A program made the position numbers and the translations under genes. Under the pieces are notes generated by a model that saw only the letters and a program-made list of their open reading frames with translations, did no database searches and was not told the origin of the DNA. From NCBI GenBank assembly GCA_023634235.1, contig JAMKCF010000011.1, forward strand, positions 5,226,001 through 5,290,000: a DNA stretch of 64,000 bases, given 5' to 3'. This document shows, piece after piece, positions 1 to 11,500 of the stretch. Numbering within the stretch: the first letter of the stretch is position 1; each line of letters opens with the position of its first letter. The stretch comes from Pisaster brevispinus. Lineage: Eukaryota; Echinodermata; Asteroidea; Forcipulatida; Asteriidae.

Positions 1-280
1 TGGAAGTTCACTTTTTAATTGTGTTGTAAATTGTCTATAATATATTTTTTGTAATGAAGATTTTGACTTTCATTACTGTACATCCCATGTGTTTTTTTTA
101 CTGTTGTTTCTGCTTTTTACTGTTCTCTTTGTTTCTTGGTTTTATTCTGATGTGTGATCAAGGGTCCCCATTTAGTGGGCCTTCGTGCCTGTTTGGGGTT
201 TCCCTTTTGCAACACGTTGTAGTTTGATGTCTGTGCAATAAAAGTAATAAAAAAATAAATAAATAAAACAATAGGTTTTC
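1..280 (+). mobile_element. Possible 3' end of a non-LTR retrotransposon
   Basis: T-rich sequence with a stretch resembling LINE 3' ends (around 160-230), closing with AATAAAAGTAATA and then a short A/AAAT-rich tail (about 238-268). Such A-rich simple tails are typical of CR1/L2-like elements. No coding part is visible, so a plain 3' UTR or ordinary intron is possible. It lies in the ALDH intron before the first visible exon. Confidence 0.35.
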
Positions 281-538
281 AGCTGTTAGCCGAACACCTA
301 AAAATACCAGTACCAATCCTCAATAAAAAATGCCATCAAAATCACGAAAATAGCACTTTAAAGACCCCCATATCATCTCCGTTTATTTCAATTGCCACAA
401 CTGAATTAAGCACTACAGAGTGTACAAATAATGCTGACAAAACTTCAACCAGTTTTGTTTCATCAGAATAAGATTTGTTTAAAAGTTTTTTTCTGTTTCG
501 ATAACCAATAATATGAACACTGTGTTCTATTTTCTCAG

Positions 539-3500
539 TGGACTACGCAGTGGAGGTGAGCCACAATGCACTGTTCTGCCACTCGGGGCAGGTCTGCTGT
601 GCCGGGACTAGGACATACGTCCAGGAGGAAATCTATGATGAGTTTGTTACGAAGAGTGCTGAGCGTGCACGCAAGAGGATCACCGGAGACCCTTACGATG
701 AGAAGACAGAGTCTGGTCCTATTGTAAGTGCTGGCCAGAGGTAACAGGGCAACTGGCACCGGACTCGCTCTCTGGTGTTTCTGATCAGCAGAGTGGGGGT
801 TCGAGTCCCGCTCGTGGCACTTGTGTCCTTATAAGCAAAACACTTAACCATGATTGCTTCGTCCTTCAGATGAGACGTAAAGCCGTTGGTCCAGTGTGTT
901 GTGTAACGCACGTAAAAGAACCCAGTGCACTTATCGCAAAGAGAAGGGTTCCGCCCAGGTGTTCCTGGTTTGATTGGCTGCACATTGCGCCACAGCACCT
1001 TGTAAACCATTACATGGTGCTATAAAGGAATATGTCTCATACTTCAAAAATGTAGCTCCACAAACCTTGCAGGGAAACAATACTGAACGCTTTGATAACC
1101 CCCTGTTCCTAAGGAATTGTCTTGCCCTTGTGAGAACAAAGTCTCAGGCTTGTGAGTGATGATGATGATGATGGTTGGCCTAGTTGTTTTTTTCCCCATG
1201 CCTTTCACCTCTGTGGACCCCAGTTCGAATGCCACACACTAGTGTGTTGAACAGCTCTGTGACAAATGGGCCCTGTAGGTAACCCAGTGCTCAAAATACC
1301 CACTTGACCACTTAATAATTTGACCTCTTAGTAATTTGACCTCTTAGTCAGAAACAACAAAGCCAAAGAAGTCCTAGTGTCCTAGCCCTATGTTGGCGGC
1401 CTCTCTATTTGGTCAATAACTTTGTTCCGGGGTGCCAGTTAGAAGCCATTCAACCTGTAACTGCGGTTACAGCCAGGGATCACACCCAAGTTTATGATAC
1501 AACCTGGGAAGCGACAGCAGAGGGGTCACCTTAAAGTGATGCTACTTTTATTTCAAATGTCAAGTAATAAACCACAAAGGAAACTGACTGGGTAAATTTG
1601 TTAAATAATTTTTTTAAAAAGATTCTCAAAATCTGATTGTTTTGAATACAAACTTGATTTGCTTTCACGCAGATTGACACAGACCAGGTTAAGAAAATCA
1701 TGGAGCTGATTGAAAGTGGCAAGAACCAGGGAGCTAAGCTGCAGTGTGGAGGCAAGCGTGTTGAAGGGAATGGTAACTTCATCGAATCGACCGTCTTCTC
1801 AGAAGTGACTGATGATATGAGAATTGCCAGAGAGGAGGTCAGTTGTTAGTTGGTGGGCAATGAGTGTGAGAACCCGGGTTTCACTGGGTGGTCATAACTG
1901 GGTAAGTGGTTGGACGAGATCCATTAACAGCGGCCAGCCACCAGCCATTGTCAATACCATGCAGTGAAGGACTGGGTCCTTGCACTGTAATTGCCATTAA
2001 CAAATACCTTTTAACTAAAAAAAATGGTAATTTTTGAATTTTCTGTCACGGATATTTTAAGAATTGTTCTATTCATTATGGAACTGCAAATTGGACTTTC
2101 TTTTACTCTTTATTGACCCCTCTACATTTATCATTTCCGTACATTTTTTCCAGATCTTTGGTCCCGTTCAGCAGATCATTAAGTTTAAGACTCTTGAGGA
2201 GGTTATTGATCGAGCTAACGACACAGAGTTTGGTCTTGCCGCTGCAGTCATCACTAAAGACATTGATAAAGCTCTTACAATTGCCAACAGCGTCAGGGCT
2301 GGAGTCGTTTGGTCAGTTGTCAATTCTTGGTATTGCATTATTTTCAAACTATTGAACACTTGTGGCTTTTAAACCAGCTATAAACTGTTCTCCCTAAGTT
2401 ACATGTATTAACAAAAGCTCTTTGCACTTCTAATAATCAAACTTCACACAACAGTCTAAAAGTATGAATTAAAGCACCTTATTGCACTTACACCTCTTAA
2501 AGATGCTAGGTCACTGGTTCAAATCTCGCTCCAGTCAATTTTTCTTTGTTGAACCCCAAATTACCCAGTCGATTCCCTTGTGGTTCAATACTTGATATTT
2601 AAAATAAAAAGTTGCATCCTCTTTTAAGGTGATCCCTCTGCTGCCACTTCCCAGGTTGTATCATAAACTTTGGTGTGATCCCTGGCTACATGATCGTTAG
2701 CTAGGCCTACAGGTTGAATGGCTTCTGACTGGCACCCCCGAACAAAGATACAAATACTGCTCTAGTAAATGTTTTCTTTGTTCAACCCAAAGTCAAATTA
2801 TTTTTGCGGACATTATTATTGGAAAAACATATTTAGTCCAAAACTCATCAAAACATGAAGCCATGTCAGCGTGTACTGTTATGATTATGCAGAAATGGTT
2901 TTGTCATTTTTCTGTTTTATTGTCCGACAGGGTCAACACCTACGGAGTGGTGGACTGTCATGCTCCGTTTGGAGGTTACAATATGTCTGGCGTTGGACGG
3001 GAAGGGTAAGATTGGAATCCATCATCTCAGTGTCAGAGCTATAGAGTCCTTAATTGCAACTTCATATCCATATAACGATCATAAGGAGGTTAAAAGAACA
3101 ATGCTTACTAATTTGAAAAAGTAAACCAAAACGCACAAATAAATGTTAATGAATGTTTCTTTTTGCAAAACATTCACTTCAGGAATCACTCTTGAAAACT
3201 AACCAAATGTGATTCGTTCCTTACCCTCAGGAAGATGCATTTTTGAATGAGTGGTTGATATTTTTTTTTTTTTTAACTTTCTTCTTCCTCACAGGGGTGA
3301 AGAATCACTCAGTGAGTTCTGTGAGATCAAAACGGTGAGTAGCAGACAGTGATTTATTCAAACCCTCGTCTGTGTTTAACAGCATTTTGCCTCGGCATCT
3401 CCCACTTTTAACATAAATGAAAAGTGACCCCATGTTCTGGCCTTCCTTTCACTCCATGTGTAAGGGTGTGGTCAATCACTGCCCCATAATGCCACTTTGA

Positions 3501-4558
3501 AAACCAAAAACCTAGTCTGGTCCCCTGTACATGTATTTATCCGCAAGGATGAAGAAAGGCACTGGTCTCACCAACCCAATGGTTTCATTGGATAGACAGT
3601 ATAGTAATGACACACTGTGCAGTTCACACATAACACAACTGTTTTAACGCTACATACGAAGTGTAGCCCAGAGAACAAAAGAGGTCCACATAATGTAGGG
3701 ACTTGAAACACTATGTGGACTTCCAATACGACGTCCACACAGTGTGTTTTTTTACACAGTTGAAGAATAAGATTTTCCTTAAAGTGTACAGAACAAAGGA
3801 ATGTCCACAGAGTGACTGAAACACAGAGCTGTGTGGACTGATACTACCGTGTGTGTACACAATATACACACAGCATTAAAACCATGTGTGGGAGTAATCC
3901 AGGGAATTACACAAATGAAGGAAGGTTCCAATAGTTACTGGTTCCCCAGTAAGCCCCAAAAAATTCAATTGGCAGGGGGAGGGGTGTTGGAAACCACAGA
4001 ACCTAGCACAGGCTGAGGGTCAGCAAGACATCTGGAAGCCTGAGCTCTACAAAGAACAGATGGCTCAACTACTGATAGCAGAAGGAGTTTGTACATTCAC
4101 GTCTCACAAGTACAAGGCAGTCTCCAGATGATTTGCAACCATTGTGGGTCTCAATACATTTATTATCTTGTTACAACACTAAGGTCACAAACAGCACTAG
4201 TCTGTGACGATTAGTTTATTTCCAAAGATAGCTCCCACTAAACCCCATCTTTACAGGCTGCTTTGGTTTTAGCTTTGAGCTGCATCAAGTGTTCTCGTTT
4301 TTCTATGCAGCCAAAGTGGTGCTTTGACCATGCAAGGAATGCAAGGAATTTGATAAAACTCATGTTATGCAAAGCGCATGTTTGTGCATTAAAAAAAATG
4401 ACTTGCATGTATTGTCGCCCATAAAAATGGCTGGCTTTACACTGTGTGGTACTATCTGTGCACAGTTTGATTGTAAAACATCCATGTTTAAATCTTACTT
4501 TTACTTTTTTTTTTCTTTTTTCTAGGTTGTCATCAAAGTTCCTGAGAAGAATTCCTAG
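539..4558 (+). CDS. Aldehyde dehydrogenase, ALDH1/ALDH2 class, C-terminal exons (partial)
   Basis: NAD(P)-dependent oxidation of aldehydes to acids; ALDH1A and ALDH2 are the nearest families I recognise. Exons: 539-723, 1673-1837, 2154-2311, 2931-3005, 3295-3334 and 4526-4558, all with AG/GT borders and preserved frame, giving about 217 C-terminal residues of a roughly 500-residue enzyme. The catalytic cysteine is the first C of GQVCCAGTR (codon 595-597; human ALDH2 has CCC here). The NAD-ribose-binding glutamate precedes IFGPVQQ at the exon 2/3 junction. The C-terminus [10 protein letters not shown] matches the KNS ending typical of ALDH1/2. Upstream exons, including the general-base glutamate, lie before the window. 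Whether it is cytosolic (ALDH1-like, retinal dehydrogenase) or mitochondrial (ALDH2-like) cannot be decided without the N-terminus. Confidence 0.95.
760..1085 (+). repeat. tRNA-Leu-derived SINE (family S1), in ALDH intron
   Basis: The head carries the second half of a tRNA-like unit with a B box (GGTTCGAGTCCCGC, 797-811), then the family body (cacttaaccatgattgcttc, aaagaacccagtgcac). It ends in a segment (caccttgtaaaccattacat...) seen again in copies at 57.7, 61.7 and 62.7 kb. It starts 37 bp after an ALDH splice donor. Confidence 0.75.
1370..1605 (-). repeat. Dispersed SINE-like repeat (family S2), inverted copy
   Basis: Reverse complement of the repeat at 2500-2770 and 40255-40450. Shared landmarks are CCAGGGATCACACCCAAGTT and GATACAACCTGGGAAGCG. 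Copies 2500-2770 and 40255-40450 carry a tRNA-like B box (GGTTCAAGTCCCGC) beside it. Confidence 0.65.
2500..2775 (+). repeat. Dispersed SINE-like repeat (family S2)
   Basis: Contains a B-box-like GGTTCAAATCTCGC, then the body shared with the copies at 1370 and 40255 (AGGTGATCCC, CTTCCCAGGTTGTATC, TGGTGTGATCCCTGGCTAC). It lies in the same ALDH region as an inverted partner, so the pre-mRNA could fold between the two. Confidence 0.65.
3480..3850 (+). repeat. Dispersed repeat family R5, copy 1
   Basis: Shares long blocks with 51000-51570: GGTCCCCTGT, GATTTCATTGGATA-like (GGTTTCATTGGATAGACAG here), AACACTATGTGGACTT, and the segment ending CAACACAGAGCTGTG/GAAACACAGAGCTGTG. Both copies are in introns on the same window strand. 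No coding potential is visible. It lies in the last ALDH intron. Confidence 0.6.
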
Positions 4559-4656
4559 AAAGATCCTAGAGTTAAACACAATTATGCAGCAAGGATGAAG
4601 ATACTTACCTGAATTGAGGACATGTGCAGTCAGTCATGTCCCCAAGTTTATCAAGC

Positions 4657-4662
4657 AATAAA
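4657..4662 (+). promoter_or_regulatory. Polyadenylation signal of the ALDH gene
   Basis: Canonical AATAAA lies about 100 nt after the ALDH stop codon and is followed by a T/G-rich stretch (ATTGTTGTGTTTTTAATTGT). This sets a likely 3' end near 4680. Confidence 0.7.
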
Positions 4663-4929
4663 GGCATAAATTATACGAATATAATTGTTGTGTTTTTAAT
4701 TGTTAAAAACATATTTTCTTAATGGAAATTTGTTTTGTTATCCATTAAGTGCAGCCCCTTCATAATCCACAACTGCAAATATATGGCAGAGTCAAACAAA
4801 CAAGATACTACCATGTTAAAAACCACATCTATATGTTAGTGATGGTGCACTGGCTTGATGATTGATGGGCAGAGACCCACAAGTCCAAGTTACAATACAA
4901 TCCACAAACAGCCTGATACATTACGGAGG

Positions 4930-5090
4930 TAATAAAGGCAATTGCCCTTTGTGGCCCCTGGTCGTTGCCTTGATGCCCCGCCTGAAATGTTCTCGTACAA
5001 TTTTACATTTCCCTCATTGAGGTGCCCTTTACTATGCAAAATATCCATCTTGCCCGAATGAAATATCAGGCCTGCACAAAATTGAGACAA
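4930..5090 (+). repeat. Dispersed repeat family R6
   Basis: Shares GGCCCCTGG..TTGCCTTG.TGCCCC..TGAAATGTTC and the CCCTCATTGAGGTGCCC block with the copies at 20050-20230, 55555-55735 and (inverted) 56600-56730. Non-coding. Confidence 0.55.
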
Positions 5091-5289
5091 ATTTCTTGAA
5101 AACTGGTCGCTGTTGATACCGTGGATTCAGCGTGTTGGGCTGCTTACTGCTTAGCTATATTGTAAGTAATTATGCCTCGTCGCATTGTGTGCAAATCTCT
5201 TCTATTGACCCCCATTCACCTTTTCACACCATAAATCTTGGGAGTCAGATTGTACAGGGCACTTTTATAGGCAATCAGAGCTGCCTACA

Positions 5290-5480
5290 TATTGCATCTT
5301 GCAATCAGGAAGATTTTGCACAACATCAGGGAGACATTGAGAATTACACTCAACATAATAGCGAAAAGTTTCCATAATCAGGAAGATTTTCAAATTTGTT
5401 TATCAGAACATGGAAAGATTGGTTGATTTTCAGGGAACTTCCTGCAGAATCAGGGAGAGTTGGCAGCTCTGGGCAATGCA
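5290..5480 (+). repeat. Dispersed repeat family R7
   Basis: Contains AATCAGGAAGATTTTCAAAT and AATCAGGGAGAGTTGGCAGC, both also present at about 45755-45835. Internally repetitive: the aatcaggaagatttt motif occurs twice, at 5303 and 5377. Confidence 0.5.
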
Positions 5481-7467
5481 GATTATGAGTAAAACAGTAA
5501 CCACATGTGACGTCAAGGAAACAATTTGCATTTATGTAAGTGATGGGTCTTCATATATGAGACACTTGGGACACCAGGAGTCAACAACTTTATTCAAAAA
5601 AGGATTTAATTTGAAAAACAATGAAGATAGAAACTGAACAAGTCACCGGGTCCTAGTGAAGAAGCTTAATCATCAAATCAAATTAATTAACATTAAAAAA
5701 ACAGTATAGAATGAAATATCAATTAAGAAAATAATTAAAAGGCCTTTAAGAGCAAAATATGTACAAAACACCTGCTAATAAACCAATCCTAGAAGCACAC
5801 CACCTTGCGGTGATGGGCGCTGCCATCTTTGGATCTATGCCTGATGAGCTATCAAATAAAATGAAATTAAAATGCATTTACAGATGTTAGAGACAGAGAT
5901 GTTTAAATTTCGGTACGGTAGCTCTCAGGAGCGAGTACTTTATAGACTGACACCTTTCCTAAGGGGGGTAAAACATCATATGCTCGTCACATGTACAAGA
6001 TTAATTCTATATGTTTCTCAAATGTAAATTCCATAGTTTGTGTTATCTCAAGGTATAAGCTACATTAATACTTTTCAAATTATATTTTGGTTTATAAATT
6101 TAACTTCCTAACTAGATTATTTGAAATAAAATACAAATTTGTTAAAATAAGTGTGTCTGACAGCTGTTTACTTTTCAAGTGTAGTCTTTATCCTGTTGAC
6201 ATTTTCTTTGACTTAAACCCTGTGTACAATAATAGCAAAAAAAGGCCGAAGCTAAACGGACCAGGAGGGGTTCCGTCCATCTGTCCTTCCAGCCTCACTC
6301 TCGGTTGTATCGTTTAAATATGAACGGAAGAATGACAAGATGACTTCATGTTGGTAAAGGACTATCACATGTATGTACTTGGGTTTCAAAATAAGCTGGT
6401 AGACAGCAGCAAGCGAATTTGACTGTCAAGTTGCTACTTTTGTCCCAGCTTCATTATTACAACCAGGGGACGGGGTAGTTACACACTACCACGCCGCAAA
6501 GCGCCACCATTGTTGAAAATAACCTCATTCGAGTCTCGACACGTGGACAGTTCAAAGCTCCATCATCAAAACCAACACTCTCATTCACTGTATAAACGTG
6601 TTGTGTACAGTACATGTACCCTGCATGTGTTGCAGGATATTTTAAACACGTTGGTTGTAGCTGTATGCGGCCAGCCAATAAGACTGCCTGGACGAGTCCA
6701 TTTTATCTGAGGGTGGTAACATCTTCAAGTTTTGTAAATGTTGATCTTAACTTTTACTTTTTGTGTTTAGCTAACTGCTTCAGTAATTTAATAATACAAT
6801 AAACAACATATACTTAGCTTAACCGACACCTATTACCTTATCTGTTTTTAAGATGTGCATCATGCCTCAAACACAAAGCGTGTGGGGACTGTGTACACAT
6901 ACACGTATCCTCGCGGCGGCGCGACCGGGGTGTGACCTGTTAACAGCTGACAAAGGTCACAAGAGTCATAAATATTCATACAACTTGCTTATTCTTCTGA
7001 TTGGCCGCTGGTCAGGCAATCAGAACAAGCCCCAATTTAAAACAAAAGCGCTTGTATCTACAGTTCCCGATGTCAGAAACTTTAATTTGTTATATTTTTT
7101 GTTGCACAAACATGTTACCTTTCTAAATACGCTCACTTGTCAAAATTTGTTTTTTTAATCCCTACATCCACACACGGGAAAAGCATCTTAAAGCTAGATG
7201 CAGTGGTGAGTTCTTTAAAAAATAACTCAATAGGAAGTTTTTCACTATAGCCAATAGCCATATTTACTCCAAAGTGTTTAACATACAATTGAAGAAAATT
7301 ATGTTTTTTGCATTGATCATCTTGTTATCCCATCTTTTATCCAGCCAATATCCTTCCTGCACTAATTTTAGTTTTCTTGGCGAGAGCATCCTCACTTCCC
7401 TCAGTAGCTAACCTGGCACAAATGTGGCTAAATATCAGCACAGATATATCCGCATAAATCCATTTAC

Positions 7468-7590
7468 TCATAAAAAATTAGCCATACCTCCTAGGAATCT
7501 TGAATTCATCCTTGCCATTGGTCGATGGCCCTCTCTTGAATCCTTTGCATCTCCCGATTTTTGAAGGAAAGTAGTTTTATCACTTTTGCT
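7468..7590 (-). other. Possible alternative last exon of the PMF1-like gene
   Basis: A pyrimidine-rich acceptor (cttccctctccactgag) is followed by 40 open codons in exactly the phase left by the optional donor AAG|GTACAT at 8353, then TGA. Using it would replace the four-residue ending VHGF with a basic 40-residue tail and give a 236 aa isoform. I cannot match the tail to known PMF1 C-termini, and a second frame here is also open, so this is weak. Confidence 0.25.
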
Positions 7591-8084
7591 CTCAGTGGAG
7601 AGGGAAGAGTCTATGGAAGAGTGTGGTCAATAATGCCAACTTGGCCCTCTACGGCCTGCCAAAATGTTGTCATTCCCAACTAGATGGCTCCAGACAATGT
7701 CTCACTCATTTTTTCCATTTCGGCTGTGGGGACTTTTTTGCATGCCGCTGCAGCCTGGGTGGAGAAATAAAATACAAGATGCAATTTATTCATTCACAAT
7801 TCAGCACCAAGAAAATATGCATTTGTCTTAATCTTATTTATCATTACCGACTAAGATTTTGTCTTGAATTCATTTACCCTCATTCTTCAAAATCCATCTA
7901 TGCCCTCTTTGCTGAAATGATGGATTCAGAAGGACTGAGGGCTGTAGCCCCCCCTAAAATACAACTGCTTATCACTGGGTCATGCATTCTAATCTTAAAC
8001 AGAAGTCCAAACATGTTGAAGTGAAGTGACGTAGGAGTGGAGAATATTGGATGATTGAGGTCACCTGTCAGCAGGAGGACCTAA

Positions 8085-8295
8085 GGAGTAAATCTCTTTG
8101 TTATCTCCAATGCACTTAAGTGTAACTGGGTTAATCCTATGGATTTACGTCCCATCCCAAGGGCTATGCAATAATGGTACAGTAGCCTGCTCAAGGAACA
8201 AGTGCCATGAACAGGAGTCGAACCCACACTCCGCTGATCAGAAAAACCAGAGCTTGAGTCCGGTGCTCTTAACCACTCAGCCACGACATGCCTCT
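8085..8295 (-). repeat. tRNA-Leu(CAA)-derived SINE (family S1)
   Basis: On the minus strand the head reads GTGGCTGAGTGGTTAAGAGC (A box), then an anticodon-loop-like CTCAAGC, then GGGTTCGACTCC (B box), followed by the S1 body. A CAA anticodon in a long type II tRNA frame fits tRNA-Leu. It lies 43 bp beyond the PMF1 stop codon. Confidence 0.8.
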
Positions 8296-8337
8296 ACTCT
8301 ACTCTCAAACAATCTCTGTCAGAATTACTAACCCCCC

Positions 8338-11300
8338 CTAGAATCCATGTACCTTTTCAAATGTTTTCAGTCCGTCGGTGATCTTTTGCTTGGTGTCCAG
8401 CAGGTGTTGTTTGCGGGGAACCAGCGCCTGATATAACCTCTTATTCTCTTGCTGAACCTGCTCCAGCAGGTGCTCTAATCTTTCTTTCTCTCTTAGTTTG
8501 GGCTGGATGAGGTGGCTTCGGACATCTTCCACAGGGTCACCTGAGGGTCTCCTGCAATTGTCAAATATTGTTTTCAATTCTAGTAAGAATTTCAATTCCA
8601 AGCTTTGTGAGAACACCATGTACAGGAAATCTCTCTTTTGAGTTGTGGTGGTTCTGAAAAGAACCGTGGGTGGCTGAACTTGGATGTTTTGATCAGTACT
8701 TAAATGGGTAAAGGTTTTAAATAAACAAGTGCTGCAAAGATCTCCCTCTCCCATGAGTTAATCCTGTCTTACCAGGCTGGCTGTGAGAGCTGTGTGGGGG
8801 CCTCGTGTATGTGTTGGTCTAATTCATTGAATAACCTGACCAGACCTTCTTCTTCTATCATCAGCTCAAGTTCTTTCTGTAAAGGAAAGTAAGTTCAGGA
8901 AGTACCATTAAATACACATAGAAATGGGCAACATCATAGAACGAAGTAAGCAGTGGCAAAACTAGGCATACTCTTCTTCAGTTTGTGGGGCACTTGGGGG
9001 CAGGGAATTGATTAGGGGAGGCTTTTGTACTTTAAAGTTTAGAACCTAATTACTATGTATATATATTTTTTTTATCTGATGTACTGAACAATACACTGTA
9101 TGCATTATCTGAAGCTGATGGCCTGATTTACACTACATGAGCAAGCACTGCCAAAATGCAGCACTCACAATACTAGACATTCTGATATTCTTGTAATAGT
9201 AGTGACTGGGTTGCATATTAAGGTTCACTGAATGATCTGAACGGAACTTAGAATTGAAAGTGTTTATCTTTGTGGTTACTGGTTACCCTAAAAGTAAATA
9301 CACACTTCAGCTCTGATCAGACAGTTTTTATAATTTATTTTTCTTGGATCTCCTTTGGGATGCTGGAGGGGTCGTATTTTAACTACCAATTACTCAAGAT
9401 GAGTATTTAAAAAGGAGAAATGAAGTCCAACATCCATTAAAAAAAATCTTTGAAAATCCCCTAGAAAGTGGCGTCAGAATTTGTTCAATCATAAATTATT
9501 TTTGACTGTATATAGTGTCATTACACAGTATGGAGGGGGTGTGGCCCAAAATCCTCCCATGTGCTCTTACACCAAGTTGTTTGGATCTCTGATCCAGTCC
9601 TTCTGAATCCTTCACTTTGCCAATTGCATTTGTTATAGATTTTTTTTAGATTGGAGGAATTGGGACTAAGGTAGCCGTGTAACTGTCACTACTACTAGTG
9701 TCAGACTGTTTGTAAGGTTGAGTAATATAAATATATAATTTATAATATAACATTTAATAGTAACTGGGCCCTGGGGTGCTGTTCCTAGGTTTTTTTGTTT
9801 GTTTTTGTTTTTGTTTTTTTGTGTTTTTGGTGGGGGGGGGGGGGGGGGGGGGACATCTGTGGACGTAGCTAGCTAACTAATAGTACAATCGCAGGTGTAA
9901 AAAAAAAAAAATTAAAGGAGTACAGTGCCCCAGTTACTGGGTAGGTCTATTGATATCATATAATTGTTATATTGTTAATAATATATAATAAAACTAGTAG
10001 CGTGGGAGACGGCCTTAGCTTCTGATCCAAACCGGACCTTCATCAGAGGCACAAACAAGAACAAACACAAACATATATTCATTTATAGCAAAAAGAGGAG
10101 CAGAGGATTAATGTATCCAGAAAAAAGCGGGAAAGTTATAGCCAATCAAAGTTTACAAACAATGGGGTGGCTAAGAACCAATCAGAGTACAGTAGTGAGG
10201 AAAAAGGATGGTCAGCGTGAAAAGGTGGATTACTGGACAACAAGGTGGTAAATGCATTTACAATGTGGGAAGCATGAAAGGGTAGGATTAGAGGGCAAGC
10301 TGCATCAGGATAATTGCATCTAACAATACCTATCTATTGGCTCAGTATTTTTTATATCTTATTTACTAAACTAGTTAAGTTTATATTACCAGTTTAAACT
10401 ACAAACCTGAACGGATGATTCAAGATTCTCCAGAAACTGTTCCCTGATGCTTCTTAACGCTGCTGGTCTTTTCTCGTGGGCAAATGAGTAGCTCCGTGCG
10501 AAGGTGCTGTACCTGTAATGTAAGGCAGAGAAAATTTGAACAAATTAACACCTAACTCACTGCTCACAGCACTCGTTTTATCATGAATTTTCTTCTCAAA
10601 TAATCAGTGTCAGGTCACTTTTGTACCTTGACCACTTCGAACCCAGGACACTTCGTACCTTTTGCAAGATACAAAATGACTTTGTACACTTCATACCCTG
10701 GAAACTTTGTACATTTTCAGGATTCGTTAATTGACCCGCTGTGCATCAGAATTTGGCGCCACCAACTATTATTGAATACAATTTTTTGCCTCAAGTTTGA
10801 TGAGTCACTTGACATGCTTGAGCCCCCCTACCTATACATAACACAGTTACAGATATTGGATAATAATTTTAATGAAATGTAAAAAAGAAATGATAATTAA
10901 ATATAACAATGTTTTGTTTAGGCAAACAAACTCATTGATAATGAGAAAAAAATTGATTTTATTTTTGTTGAGAGTGTTGATAAAAAACAATATTCAATTG
11001 TTTTGGCAAACGTAAACAAATATTAATTAATGAAGAGAAAAACAGCTACGGTAGGTACGAAGTGACTCAGCTGACGGTACGAAGTGACCTACTTTGCCAA
11101 GGTAGGAAGTGACCCGAAGGTACGAAGTGACAAAAGAAGCAAATTAACATCCAAACAATCGTCTGATGATTGCCACACGAAGGTGTCGGAAATACAGGCA
11201 CAACGATTTCATATTAACTTTCTAGTTTGAACCGAATTGAAACTTTGCTCGTGTCATACCTTCCAGCTTCCAGGCACTTTTTCACCGTTTTCTGAAGAGC

Positions 11301-11438
11301 GTCCCGCAACCTTATCATATGAGAGCCTTCATCACATTCCCCTACTCCTTCTAAACGTGAAACCGCTAGTGAACTTTCATTTTTTGATGACCCAACGGAC
11401 GACTTGTCCATTGATTTTTCGTCTGGAACTTCGGCCAT
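8338..11438 (-). CDS. PMF1: PMF1/NNF1-like subunit of the MIS12 kinetochore complex
   Basis: PMF1 (NNF1) is one of four subunits of the MIS12 complex, which links CENP-C chromatin to the NDC80 microtubule-binding complex at kinetochores. Exons in transcript order: 11438-11260, 10512-10407, 8876-8773, 8551-8338, giving 200 aa (vertebrate PMF1 is about 205). The family signature begins at residue 46 (LQKTVKKCLEAGRYSTF, human LQKLVAAGSYQRF). It continues through FLENLESSVQKELELMIEEE to PAWRPSGDP, which matches the strongly conserved PAWRPSG of human PMF1. A coiled-coil region (KLREKERLEHLLEQVQQENK) follows. The start ATG has G at +4. The last exon could instead splice at 8353 into an exon at 7590-7468. 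The gene points away from SAXO5, 6.5 kb upstream. Confidence 0.86.
9823..9852 (+). repeat. Long poly-G tract
   Basis: A GGTGGGG... run with more than 20 consecutive G in PMF1 intron 2, preceded by T-rich sequence (TTTTTGTTTGTTTTTG repeats). Similar G or C runs occur at 12463-12478, 15421-15438, 32910-32926, 33541-33556, 41391-41400 and 62936-62950. Confidence 0.8.
10001..10050 (-). other. Hammerhead-ribozyme-like motif, possible Penelope-like element end
   Basis: On the minus strand CTGATGA (10046-10040) is followed by a stem GGTCC/GGATC with loop GGTTT, then AGAAGC and TAAGGCCGTC. This is the order of a hammerhead core (CUGAUGA, stem II, GAAA, stem III, cleavage at UH). The GAAA box reads GAAG, so self-cleavage is doubtful. 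Hammerheads with a very short stem III are known from Penelope-like retroelements; an origin there is inference. It lies in PMF1 intron 2. Confidence 0.4.
10612..11133. mobile_element. Foldback element with opposed GGTACGAAGTGAC iterons
   Basis: The right end carries four copies of GGTACGAAGTGAC (11054, 11076, 11101 with one change, 11119). The left end carries degenerate copies in the opposite direction (about 10613, 10633, 10647, 10684, 10702), for example GACACTTCGTACC. The core (about 10870-11040) is AT-rich and non-coding. It occupies most of PMF1 intron 1 (10513-11259). It looks like a non-autonomous DNA transposon with iterated inverted ends. Confidence 0.6.
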
Positions 11439-11500
11439 TATTTTTTTGAGAATCGCGGGAATTGTTTTAGTTTATTGAGGGCGCTATATAGAAAAGGAAC
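11439..11500 (-). promoter_or_regulatory. PMF1 proximal promoter with E2F-like site
   Basis: Minus strand, just upstream of the start codon: TTCCCGC (11461-11455) matches the E2F consensus TTSSCGC, and TATATAG lies near 11487. E2F control is common for mitotic genes, but a single short match is weak evidence. Confidence 0.3.

Larger units (their letters stand above)
4663..7467. other. Intergenic interval between ALDH and PMF1 (convergent genes)
   Basis: No gene recognised. It holds a repeat of family R6 at about 4930-5090 (also at 20050-20230, 55555-55735 and inverted at 56600-56730) and a repeat of family R7 at 5290-5480 (its AGGGAGAGTTGGCAGCTC block recurs at 45755-45835). The remainder is AT-rich. 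A GC-richer patch at 6900-6970 contains CGCGGCGGCGCGACC but no clear exon. Confidence 0.5.
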
